64,000 nt of DNA from Thermosynechococcus sichuanensis E542 (GTDB lineage: Bacteria > Cyanobacteriota > Cyanobacteriia > Thermosynechococcales > Thermosynechococcaceae), in the NCBI RefSeq assembly GCF_003555505.1, contig NZ_CP032152.1, positions 1 through 64,000 on the forward strand. The letters run 5' to 3'. The notes beneath the pieces were generated by a model. That model worked only from the letters and a program-made list of their open reading frames with translations. It was not told where the DNA came from and did no database searches. Position numbers and translations under genes: made by a program. Each line of letters begins with the position of its first letter. The first letter of the stretch is position 1. Below are positions 38,944 through 46,687 of the stretch, in pieces.

Positions 38944-39813
38944 ATGCCGACGATGACCCTCTCCATTTCCTGTCCCGATCAGCGGGGGCTAGTGGCCAAG
39001 TTGGCACAGTTTGTCTATCGCTACAACGGAAACATTGTCCATGCCGACCACCACACCGATGCCGTTGCGGGCATTTTTCTCTCCCGCCTCGAGTGGGAAC
39101 TAGAGGGTTTTGAAATCCCCCGCGATCAAATTGCTGCGACTTTCATCAACTATGCGCAGCAGGAAAAGGTCTTTGCCAGTTGGCAGGGGGTGCGCTGGCA
39201 GTTGCGGGCATCGGATATTCCCTATCGCTTGGCCATTTGGGTGAGCCGCCAAGATCATTGCCTTTGGGATCTGCTGCTGCGACAGCGGTCGGGGGATCTC
39301 TTTGCCGAAATTCCCTTGATTATCAGTAACCACGAGCATTTGCGTCCCATTGCCGAGCAGTTTGGCATTGACTTTCACTATATCCCGGTGACGCCAGAGA
39401 CCAAGCCCCTCGCAGAGGCCAAGGAACTGCAACTCCTCAAGGATTACCAGATTGATCTGGTGGTGCTGGCCAAGTATATGCAGGTGCTGAGTCCTGAATT
39501 TATTGCGGCCTTTCCCCAAGTGATCAACATTCACCATTCATTTTTGCCGGCTTTTGCAGGTGCCAATCCCTACCACCGTGCCTATGCGCGGGGGGTGAAA
39601 ATCATTGGTGCCACGGCCCACTATGCCACAGCAGACTTAGATGAAGGGCCGATTATTGAGCAGGCGGTTGTGCCGGTAAGTCATCGCGATACGGTGGCGG
39701 ATTTGATTCGCAAGGGCAAGGATTTGGAACGGGTGGTCTTGGCGCGGGCGGTACGGCTGCATGTGCAAAATCGGATTCTGGTGTATGGCAATCGCACCGT
39801 AGTCTTTGCCTAG
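38944..39813 (+). CDS. purU: Formyltetrahydrofolate deformylase
   Basis: This enzyme of about 289 residues releases formate from 10-formyl-tetrahydrofolate. The N-terminal ACT domain (LSISCPDQRGLVAKLAQFVYRYNGNI) precedes a formyltransferase-type domain with PLIISNHEHLRPIAEQFG, LAKYMQVLSPEFI, INIHHSFLPAFAGANPYHRAY (catalytic His region) and IGATAHYATADLDEGPIIEQ. Three starts are close together: GTG 38938, ATG 38944 and ATG 38953. uvrA ends 34 bases upstream and could be cotranscribed. Confidence 0.94.
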   Translation: MPTMTLSISCPDQRGLVAKLAQFVYRYNGNIVHADHHTDAVAGIFLSRLEWELEGFEIPRDQIAATFINYAQQEKVFASWQGVRWQLRASDIPYRLAIWVSRQDHCLWDLLLRQRSGDLFAEIPLIISNHEHLRPIAEQFGIDFHYIPVTPETKPLAEAKELQLLKDYQIDLVVLAKYMQVLSPEFIAAFPQVINIHHSFLPAFAGANPYHRAYARGVKIIGATAHYATADLDEGPIIEQAVVPVSHRDTVADLIRKGKDLERVVLARAVRLHVQNRILVYGNRTVVFA

Positions 39814-39850
39814 GAGCTAATCAGGGGGCAGTGGTCTTTTTGCCGAGGAA

Positions 39851-39921
39851 GCGGACGATGGGACTCGAACCCACGACGTTCAGCTTGGGAAGCTGACATT
39901 CTACCACTGAATTACGTCCGC
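39851..39921 (-). tRNA. tRNA-Gly (anticodon CCC)
   Basis: The 71-base cloverleaf folds on the minus strand: acceptor GCGGACG/CGTCCGC, anticodon stem TCAGC/GCTGA with loop TTCCCAA, and T-loop GGTTCGAGTCC. The loop places CCC at positions 34-36, reading GGG codons. The 3' CCA is not encoded. Confidence 0.95.
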
Positions 39922-39940
39922 AGTCTTGCAATGTATAATT

Positions 39941-40339
39941 TTAGCACGAACTGTCCGGCTGGCGATGGTGTTCAACCGTAATCACGGTATGCACATTGCC
40001 GCGAGGGGCAAAGTCCCCCTTGATTTTCATGTAGAGGGGGTCGCAGGCGGCCACGAGATCATCGAGGACTTGATTGACAGCTTCTTCGTGGGAAATGTAG
40101 CGATCGCGATAACTGTTGATGTAAAGCTTAATGGCTTTCAGTTCCACCACCTTCTCATGGGGAATATAGCTAACGTAAAGCGTGGCAAAGTCAGGATAGC
40201 CGGAAAATGGACACTTACAGGTAAACTCTGGCAGGGTAATCTCAATGGTGTATTGCCGACCGGGACGCGGATTGGGAAATGTAATTAGTTGCCCTTCTTG
40301 AATGGCCCGTTCGCCGTACTTCATTTCGGATACTTGCAT
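39941..40339 (-). CDS. queF: NADPH-dependent 7-cyano-7-deazaguanine reductase QueF
   Basis: This 132-residue enzyme reduces preQ0 to preQ1 in queuosine synthesis. The catalytic Cys is in FTCKCPFSGYPDFATLYV, and other family segments are ELKAIKLYINSYRDRYISHEEA, DLVAACDP and FAPRGNVHTVITVEH. Length fits the short, unimodular QueF type. ATG 40339 (MQVSEMKYGERAI) is chosen over 40405. No preQ1 riboswitch was recognised in the 140 bases upstream. Confidence 0.93.
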   Translation of the reverse strand: MQVSEMKYGERAIQEGQLITFPNPRPGRQYTIEITLPEFTCKCPFSGYPDFATLYVSYIPHEKVVELKAIKLYINSYRDRYISHEEAVNQVLDDLVAACDPLYMKIKGDFAPRGNVHTVITVEHHRQPDSSC

Positions 40340-40482
40340 TGTTTGGTTCCAACAGTTTGAGAACAACTCAGAGATTCTCTTCAGACTATAACTAAAGTTT
40401 ATCAAGATTTAAGTTCCTACCCCCTCGACACCCGTGTGCCGCGGTCAGAATAGGGTAGAGAGGTTGTTGAGGCAAGAGTGCC

Positions 40483-40722
40483 ATGGAACGTTATCAGCCA
40501 AATGGAACCCCTCTCTCAGAGGCCGATAAAGCAGAACTAGCCCGACTGAAGCAACTGCTAGAGCGAGCGATCGCCGATGGGGTATTAACTGCCGATGAAA
40601 TGGCGCAAATCAAGCGACAAATTAGCGCCGATGGCAAAGTTACCTATGAAGAGCTAGAGCTTTACCGCCAGCTTGTGGAGGAGAAAATCCGCCAAGGGCT
40701 TTTGGTGCGGGAAATCCGCTAA
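40483..40722 (+). CDS. Small acidic helical protein with paired EF-hand-like loops
   Basis: This 79-residue protein has two similar helix-loop-helix halves: AIADGVLTADEMAQIKRQI and SADGKVTYEELELYRQLV. Each keeps the DGxxTxxE end of an EF-hand loop but lacks the early acidic ligands, so calcium binding is doubtful. No known family was recognised with confidence. It begins at ATG 40483 and ends four bases from the convergent fasciclin gene. Confidence 0.6.
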   Translation: MERYQPNGTPLSEADKAELARLKQLLERAIADGVLTADEMAQIKRQISADGKVTYEELELYRQLVEEKIRQGLLVREIR

Positions 40723-40726
40723 CAGC

Positions 40727-41176
40727 CTAGACTTTGTAGGGGATGTTGGTGTCCTGAAAGGAGTGGGCGGGATTCAATCCCATCAGGATCACGGTGTCAA
40801 TCACATGGATAATACCGTTCTCCGCTTCAATATCAGCGGCAAGGACAGTGGCGTTTTTGACTTCCAAGGGAGTATCGCCATGAATCGGAATGGTGGAACC
40901 TTCGAGGGAAGTGACGATCCCCATCTTTTTCAGGTCTGCTGCTTTGTAAGCACCCGCAACCACATGGTACTTGAGAATCCGCGCCAATTGGGGAGGATTT
41001 TGCACGAGGGAGGTAATGGTGCCATCGGGCAGTTTGGCAAAGGCATCATCATTGGGGGCAAACACCGTAAAAGGCCCCGGCGCCTGCAGAGCTTCCACTA
41101 AGTTGGCCACTTTCACAGCAGTCACTAATGTGGAAAAGCCGGGAGTATTCACTGCAATATCAACGATAGTTGCCAT
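40727..41176 (-). CDS. Fasciclin (FAS1) domain protein
   Basis: This 149-residue protein is a single FAS1 domain: [28 protein letters not shown], then the H1 motif [17 protein letters not shown], the HVVAGAY motif and the H2 region [16 protein letters not shown]1 domains mediate adhesion. No signal peptide follows ATG 41176, so the location is unclear; longer starts (TTG 41212) add only a weak hydrophobic stretch. Similar small secreted or cytoplasmic FAS1 proteins are common in cyanobacteria. Confidence 0.88.
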   Translation of the reverse strand: MATIVDIAVNTPGFSTLVTAVKVANLVEALQAPGPFTVFAPNDDAFAKLPDGTITSLVQNPPQLARILKYHVVAGAYKAADLKKMGIVTSLEGSTIPIHGDTPLEVKNATVLAADIEAENGIIHVIDTVILMGLNPAHSFQDTNIPYKV

Positions 41177-41338
41177 AAAAGCGCGCCCCAAAACTGCGGT
41201 GACAATGCACAACGATGGTTTGCGATCGCCCCATTCATCAAAGCAATGAGAACTATAACAAACGCTAGAATTAGCATACTGAACCCGCGTCCTAGGCGCT
41301 AGCGATCGCTGGCGTCAGCCAGATAGGGAAATTTAATT

Positions 41339-42724
41339 ATGGCAATCGCCTCCGTTAATCCCACCACCGCTGAGGTCTTAAAAACCTTTTCCCCTTTAGG
41401 GGCTGAGGAAGTAGAGAGCGCCATTGCCCAAGCGGCGAGAACCTTTGAGATTTATCGCCTGACCTCCTTTGATCAGCGTGCCCAGTGGCTAGAAAACACG
41501 GCAAATCTGCTGCAACAGCAGCGGGATGCGCTTGCTCGCCTTATGACCCTTGAGATGGGCAAACCAATTACAGAGGCGCGGGCTGAAATTGACAAATGTG
41601 CGTGGGTGTGTCGTTACTATGCCGAGCAGGGGGCGGCTTTCCTGCGGCCTGAATTAATTCCTACGGAGGCAAGCTACAGCGCGATTCATTACCAACCCCT
41701 TGGCATTATTTTGGCGGTGATGCCGTGGAATTTTCCCTTTTGGCAGGTGTTTCGTTTTGCGGCACCGGCTCTGATGGCGGGGAATGTGGCTCTGCTCAAG
41801 CATGCTTCTAATGTGCCGCAGTGTGCGCTGGCGATCGCTCAGCTCTTGAGTGAAGCGGGCTTTCCTAAGGGGGTCTTTCAAACCCTGCTCATCCCTGGCA
41901 GTGCCGTTGCTGATCTGGTGGCAGATCCGCGTATTAAGGCAGCTACTCTCACCGGCAGCGAAGCAGCGGGCAAAAGCCTAGCCCAAGCAGCAGGTCAACA
42001 CCTCAAGAAAACCGTTCTGGAACTGGGGGGGAGTGATCCCTTTATTGTCATGCCCAGTGCCAATCTCCCTCAGGCGATCGCCACCGCTGTCCAAGCTCGC
42101 ATGATTAACAATGGTCAATCCTGCATTGCCGCCAAACGCTTTATTGTCCATGAGGCTGTCTATGACACCTTTGCTGAGGGCATGAAAGCTGCCTTCGAGT
42201 CATGGGTGATTGGCGATCCTTTGGAACCCACCACCCAACTGGGGCCCCTTGCCACCGCTGCCATCCGTGATGAACTTCACGCCCAAGTTGAACTCGCCTT
42301 GAGTCATGGCGCCAAGGTATTTTATCGCCGCTGTCTGAATCTACCGAGCCATTGTCAGCAAGGATATTTCTTTGCGCCGACAATTTTGACAGAAGTGACT
42401 CCAGCTAACCCCGTGTTTACCCAAGAGCTATTTGGGCCTGTGGCGATGCTCTTTCGGGTACCCTCCCTGACTGCGGCAATTGAACTGGCCAATGCCACAC
42501 CCTTTGGTTTAGGCGCCAGTGCTTGGACACAGGAGAGCGATGAAGCCGAGATACTCGTGCGGGATCTCGAAGCCGGTGCCGTCTTTATTAATGGAATGGT
42601 CAAGTCCGATCCGCGCTTGCCCTTTGGCGGAATTAAAACATCTGGCTATGGCCGCGAACTGGGACGGGCAGGGCTTTTGGAGTTTGTCAACATCAAAACG
42701 GTGTGTCGCTACGGCGATCCCTAA
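41339..42724 (+). CDS. gabD: NAD(P)-dependent succinate-semialdehyde dehydrogenase
   Basis: This 461-residue aldehyde dehydrogenase has the cofactor motif VMPWNFPFWQVFR, the general-base Glu in VLELGGSDPF, and the catalytic Cys in NNGQSCIAAKRF. PFGGIKTSGYGREL closes the active site. The close fit to the short (about 455-residue) SSADH type suggests it oxidises succinate semialdehyde, which together with 2-oxoglutarate decarboxylase closes the cyanobacterial TCA bypass. That decarboxylase gene is not in the window. Its stop is interleaved with the convergent ABC transporter stop. Confidence 0.88.
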   Translation: MAIASVNPTTAEVLKTFSPLGAEEVESAIAQAARTFEIYRLTSFDQRAQWLENTANLLQQQRDALARLMTLEMGKPITEARAEIDKCAWVCRYYAEQGAAFLRPELIPTEASYSAIHYQPLGIILAVMPWNFPFWQVFRFAAPALMAGNVALLKHASNVPQCALAIAQLLSEAGFPKGVFQTLLIPGSAVADLVADPRIKAATLTGSEAAGKSLAQAAGQHLKKTVLELGGSDPFIVMPSANLPQAIATAVQARMINNGQSCIAAKRFIVHEAVYDTFAEGMKAAFESWVIGDPLEPTTQLGPLATAAIRDELHAQVELALSHGAKVFYRRCLNLPSHCQQGYFFAPTILTEVTPANPVFTQELFGPVAMLFRVPSLTAAIELANATPFGLGASAWTQESDEAEILVRDLEAGAVFINGMVKSDPRLPFGGIKTSGYGRELGRAGLLEFVNIKTVCRYGDP

Positions 42725-44664
42725 CTGAGGGCATAAAATTTCCATTCGCGATCGCCCTTCAGTTCTAAAACGTACGTGTGATATTGCATTAGGCTCTCAC
42801 GGTGGCCAACACTAATGTAGTTGCGGGTGGTGCGCTGAATATGCTCATAGACCCGTTTTTCATTGGCCAAGTCTAGGGCACTGGTGGCTTCATCCAAAAT
42901 GGCATAGGGGCGGTGATTCAGCAGCAGGCGGGCGATCGCCAGTCGTTGCTGCTCCCCAAGAGACAACACATCATCCCAAGCTAATTCCACATCGAGGCCA
43001 CCAACGCGATCCGGCAAATGTGCCAAGTTGACTTCGTCAAGGGCGTGCAAAAGCACGTCGTCTGGCGTCTGGCGATCGCCACTGGGATAGAGCAACTGAG
43101 TACGCAGCGTACCCAGCACCATGTAGGGGCGTTGGGGTAAAAAGAGCACTTCATCCACCGCTGGACGAATAATACGGCCGCTGCCACTTTGCCAGAGTCC
43201 GGCGATCGCCCGCAGTAGCGAACTTTTGCCGACCCCACTCGGTCCCATGATCACCACACTTTCCCCCGCCTCAAGGGCAAACGTAACATCCTCCACCAGC
43301 CGCCGTGCCAGATTCGGCGTATCCACGGTCACATGTTCTAGGGCAATATAGGGCTTCTCTACCAATTCAATTTGCGATTGGGGTGGTACAGGGGGTGTCG
43401 TTAGCGCCTCATCAAACTCTGCCAAACGCTCAATGCCGGCAATAAAGCCCGTGAGGTTCGTAAACTGGTTCACAATGATTGAGAGTGCCCCCAGTACCTG
43501 AGAGAAGGCAAAACTGGCTTGGCTAATGGCACCAAAGTCAATCTCACCGGCAAAGTAGCGGGGCGCAACCACCGCCGCTGGCACAATGACGACAAAGTAG
43601 TTATAGGCGGTCGTGAAAAAATCAAGATTTCGCTGCCAGCCAATCAAAAGGTTAAAATTCCGCAGTACTTCGAGAAAGCGTTGACGCACCTGCACTGACT
43701 CTTGGCCTTCACCGCGATAAAAAGCAATGGACTCGGCATTATCGCGCACATGGACAAGGCCATAACGGAAATCCGCTTCTCGCCGCAGTTGGTTAAAATT
43801 CAGCCAAATCAGGCGTTGCCCAATTAAAACCGTGACAATGGTGCCGACAATAGCATAACCAATTAAGGTCAGGGTCAGGGTTTGCGAGATACTCCAGAGA
43901 ATGCCACTAAAAGCAACGAGGTCAATAATTTCCCCGAGAATGATCAGCAAAAACTGAAGCGAGGTTTGTGTAAATGAGCGGACATCCTCGGTGATCCGTT
44001 GGTCAGGGTTATCAATCTCCCCTTGGTTTTCAATGGTGTAGTAGGCTCGGTTCTGGAAATAGCGATCCAAAAAATGACGGGTGAGCCAATCCCGCCAGCG
44101 CAACCCTAGATATTCGCGCACGTAGCGATAAATGACGACAATGGGCGTTCCCACCACAAAAACGCCAGCATAGACCCAGAGGAATCGCCAGTAGGTTTCG
44201 GCATTTTTCTCCGCCAGTGCTGTTTGGAAGAAGCGCCCGACAAAGCTAATGATCACATTGAGGCCACTCACGGAGAGGGAGAGCATCAGCAGCAATCCCA
44301 AGAGTGCCCACGCTTGCCACCGAGGAAGTAGGGGTTGCCGCAGCAGCGCAAAAACGCCCAAGGGGACAATTACGGTGCCGAGCAGGATACTGCGGCTAAG
44401 GGGCTGTGCCCACAGGGATTGAATCATTTCCATAAGGCCGCCGGCAATTTGTCCCATCAGGTCAGGGGCAAGGGCATTGAGGCCAAAGGTAACGGCTGCG
44501 GTTAAGCCAAAGAGGAAGCCAAACATCAGGGCAATCACAAGAAGCAGCAGCAGAATAAAGATCACACTGCTGCCCCAGCGATCGCGGGGAAAGAAATAGG
44601 GTTGGGCAATCCGCAGAAACTGCCCCCAAACACGGAGATTAAAGCGATGGGTCGGCTGCGACAT
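42721..44664 (-). CDS. ABC transporter ATPase/permease fusion, SbmA/BacA (ABCD-like) type
   Basis: This 647-residue protein has long hydrophobic N-terminal segments and six to eight membrane helices. VYRYVREYLGLRWRDWLTR and YYTIENQGEIDNPDQRITED are the hallmark region of the SbmA/BacA and peroxisomal ABCD families. The ATPase domain has Walker A GPSGVGKSS (about 475), signature LSLGEQQRLAIARL and Walker B YAILDEATSALD. Substrates in relatives include peptides, cobalamin and fatty acyl compounds; none is indicated here. ATG 44664 (MSQPTHRF) is chosen over 44688. Confidence 0.85.
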   Translation of the reverse strand: MSQPTHRFNLRVWGQFLRIAQPYFFPRDRWGSSVIFILLLLLVIALMFGFLFGLTAAVTFGLNALAPDLMGQIAGGLMEMIQSLWAQPLSRSILLGTVIVPLGVFALLRQPLLPRWQAWALLGLLLMLSLSVSGLNVIISFVGRFFQTALAEKNAETYWRFLWVYAGVFVVGTPIVVIYRYVREYLGLRWRDWLTRHFLDRYFQNRAYYTIENQGEIDNPDQRITEDVRSFTQTSLQFLLIILGEIIDLVAFSGILWSISQTLTLTLIGYAIVGTIVTVLIGQRLIWLNFNQLRREADFRYGLVHVRDNAESIAFYRGEGQESVQVRQRFLEVLRNFNLLIGWQRNLDFFTTAYNYFVVIVPAAVVAPRYFAGEIDFGAISQASFAFSQVLGALSIIVNQFTNLTGFIAGIERLAEFDEALTTPPVPPQSQIELVEKPYIALEHVTVDTPNLARRLVEDVTFALEAGESVVIMGPSGVGKSSLLRAIAGLWQSGSGRIIRPAVDEVLFLPQRPYMVLGTLRTQLLYPSGDRQTPDDVLLHALDEVNLAHLPDRVGGLDVELAWDDVLSLGEQQRLAIARLLLNHRPYAILDEATSALDLANEKRVYEHIQRTTRNYISVGHRESLMQYHTYVLELKGDREWKFYALS

Positions 44665-44737
44665 TGGCTTGTTCCTCAACAGTGGCAAGGGGCTACAGGC
44701 CTACTATTGTAGTGGGGGCAGCTACGGAGGAGAACGG

Positions 44738-45415
44738 ATGCGCCATAAAAAAACGGCACCCACCACCTCTCACATCTCACCGTGGCTCTATTGGGGGTTA
44801 TGGCCGATTCATCGCCTATTTTTGCCCCTGTACTTTTCGCGGATTACCATTGTCGGTCGTGAGCAGTTGCCCAAGGAGGGGCATTTCTTGCTTGCCCCCA
44901 AGCACTGTAGCCGTTGGGATCCCGTGATTTTGCCCTTGGTGTGGCCTTATCCGCTGCGTTTTATGACCAACGCGATTGAGTTTGGGGGGGTGCAGGGCTG
45001 GTTTATCCGCCGTCTCGGTGCCTTTGCTGTGAACCTCAACCGTCCTCAGCCCAGTAGTTTGCGCCATGCGCTGGAGATTCTCAATGCCGGTCAGCCCCTA
45101 GTCATCTTTCCCGAGGGTGGGATTGTCCGCGATCAGGTGGTGCGCCCCCTAAAGCCCGGTCTGGCTCGCTTGGTCTTGCAGGCCGATCGCCCCCTGCCGA
45201 TTTTTCCCGTTGGCATTGCCTACGACCCGCAGCCGCAGTTTCGTGCCCGAGTGGCACTGTGGATTGGATCGCCCCTGTGGACGCCCGCTGAGCGCCAAGG
45301 CAACCTCAAACAACAGGCGCAGGAATTGACCCAACAACTGCAAGCCGCCTTGCATGCAGCCGTGCTTGAGGCGCGCCAATGTGCGAACCCTAGGGCTAAT
45401 AGACCCAGTTTGTAA
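44738..45415 (+). CDS. plsC: 1-acyl-sn-glycerol-3-phosphate acyltransferase family protein
   Basis: This 225-residue PlsC-type acyltransferase probably makes phosphatidic acid or a related acyl lipid. The catalytic HX4D box is KHCSRWDP, followed by the substrate-binding FVNLNRPQP-like segment and FPEGGIVRDQVVRPLKPG. One N-terminal membrane-associated stretch is seen (WLYWGLWPIHRLFLPLYF). ATG 44738 follows GGAGG and is preferred to 44669. It is divergent from the SbmA-like transporter gene. Confidence 0.85.
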   Translation: MRHKKTAPTTSHISPWLYWGLWPIHRLFLPLYFSRITIVGREQLPKEGHFLLAPKHCSRWDPVILPLVWPYPLRFMTNAIEFGGVQGWFIRRLGAFAVNLNRPQPSSLRHALEILNAGQPLVIFPEGGIVRDQVVRPLKPGLARLVLQADRPLPIFPVGIAYDPQPQFRARVALWIGSPLWTPAERQGNLKQQAQELTQQLQAALHAAVLEARQCANPRANRPSL

Positions 45416-45886
45416 CTAATTACACATTGGCCTCGACCACCAGAATTTTGTAGAATAAAGACAAGATTGAACAAGTCATCAAAAGGCTCAATTCTGTATT
45501 TTCCAACCTTTGAGCGGGCGATCGCGCTCCACTATTCGCCAACTTAAAACCTCTTCATTAAGTTAGGAAAAGTTGGGAAAGTGCCACCAATCCTAAAAGT
45601 TAATTAAGACAGCGTACAAATCGTTTTTCTGCTCTTATGCTGAAATTATAGTTTTACCAAAGTTCAGCACTCTACAGCCCTTTTCCTAGGCATAACAACA
45701 GATGTCACCTCCTTGATAGGGCTTCCCTATTTTAGAAACCGGCTGTGGGCAAGAGTGCAAGAGCAATTGAAACCTGAGTTGAGGGGGATATTTCGAGTGA
45801 TTGAAATTTTCGCGAATTCTGAGGGAGGTGCTCTTTAGCCCTATAAAAGCTATCTCAAGCGATCTGTTGTCACCGAGGTTCCAGTC
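45416..45886. promoter_or_regulatory. Long intergenic region upstream of pflA
   Basis: These 471 bases contain no convincing gene. The stretch is AT-rich. It holds an inverted repeat AACTTAA (45541-45547)/TTAAGTT (45558-45564) with a 10-base spacer and several GTTGGGAAA/GTTAGGAAA-like direct sequences. CTATAAAA close to the start of pflA could be part of a promoter. The length suggests regulation of the pflA-adhE fermentation genes, but no FNR-like or NtcA-like site was recognised. Confidence 0.35.
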
Positions 45887-46648
45887 ATGGTTTCCACACT
45901 CCCTGAAAAACAACCGCAAAAACAAGAGGTGACAGGTTACATTCACTCCGTTGAGACCTGTGGCACAGTGGATGGCCCCGGCATTCGCTATGTGATTTTT
46001 ACCCAAGGGTGTCCGCTGCGCTGTCTGTACTGCCACAATCCCGACTGCCGTGAACCCCATCAGGGCAAGCTCGTAACGGTGGATGAACTGATTGCGGATA
46101 TTCAGCACTATCAGTCCTATCTGCGCCAAGGGGGCGTAACGGTCAGTGGCGGGGAACCGCTGATGCAGCCGGAGTTTGTGCGGGAAATTTTTGAGCGTTG
46201 CCACGAATTGGGATTGCACACTGCCCTAGATACCTCGGGCTATGTGGTCTTGGAGGCGGCTAAACCGGTTGTGGCGGCAACGGATCTGGTTTTGCTGGAC
46301 ATTAAATCCTTTCTACCCGAGACCTATCGACGGGTCACCAGTGTCACGATTACCCCCACCTTGGAGTTGGCCAAGTACCTTGATGAGATCCATAAACCAA
46401 CGTGGATCCGCTTTGTCTTGGTTCCCGGGCTGACGGATGATCCCGAAAATATCCGCGGATTGGCGCAATTTGTGGCGGGTCTGCGTAACGTGGAGAAAGT
46501 GGAGGTGTTGCCCTTTCACAAAATGGGGGAATACAAATGGCAGCAACTAGGGTTGCCCTATGAACTCTTTGATACGCCAGCAGCAAGTCCCGAAGATGTC
46601 CAGCGGGCGATCGCCCTCTTCCGTGAATATGATCTCAACGTTCAATAA
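45887..46648 (+). CDS. pflA: Pyruvate formate-lyase activating enzyme (radical SAM)
   Basis: This 253-residue glycyl-radical activase has the radical SAM cluster motif CPLRCLYC (CxxxCxxC). Further motifs are GYIHSVETCGTVDGPGIRYV at the N-terminus, VTVSGGEPLMQPEFV for SAM binding, and HTALDTSGYV. It would generate the glycyl radical on pyruvate formate-lyase under anoxic conditions. No pflB lies in this window, which is unusual because the two genes are commonly adjacent. adhE follows 39 bases downstream and is probably cotranscribed. Confidence 0.93.
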   Translation: MVSTLPEKQPQKQEVTGYIHSVETCGTVDGPGIRYVIFTQGCPLRCLYCHNPDCREPHQGKLVTVDELIADIQHYQSYLRQGGVTVSGGEPLMQPEFVREIFERCHELGLHTALDTSGYVVLEAAKPVVAATDLVLLDIKSFLPETYRRVTSVTITPTLELAKYLDEIHKPTWIRFVLVPGLTDDPENIRGLAQFVAGLRNVEKVEVLPFHKMGEYKWQQLGLPYELFDTPAASPEDVQRAIALFREYDLNVQ

Positions 46649-46687
46649 CTTGCCCATTTAAGAAATTTCTTTCCTAAGGAGTCGCCC

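Noticed and set aside
40340-40482. preQ1 riboswitch before queF
   Set aside because: The short preQ1 aptamer pattern (a stem followed by an A-rich pseudoknot tail) was not found.
45686-46219. 177-codon minus-strand frame upstream of and antisense to pflA
   Set aside because: More than half lies opposite the certain pflA gene, and the rest has no ribosome-binding site or domain.
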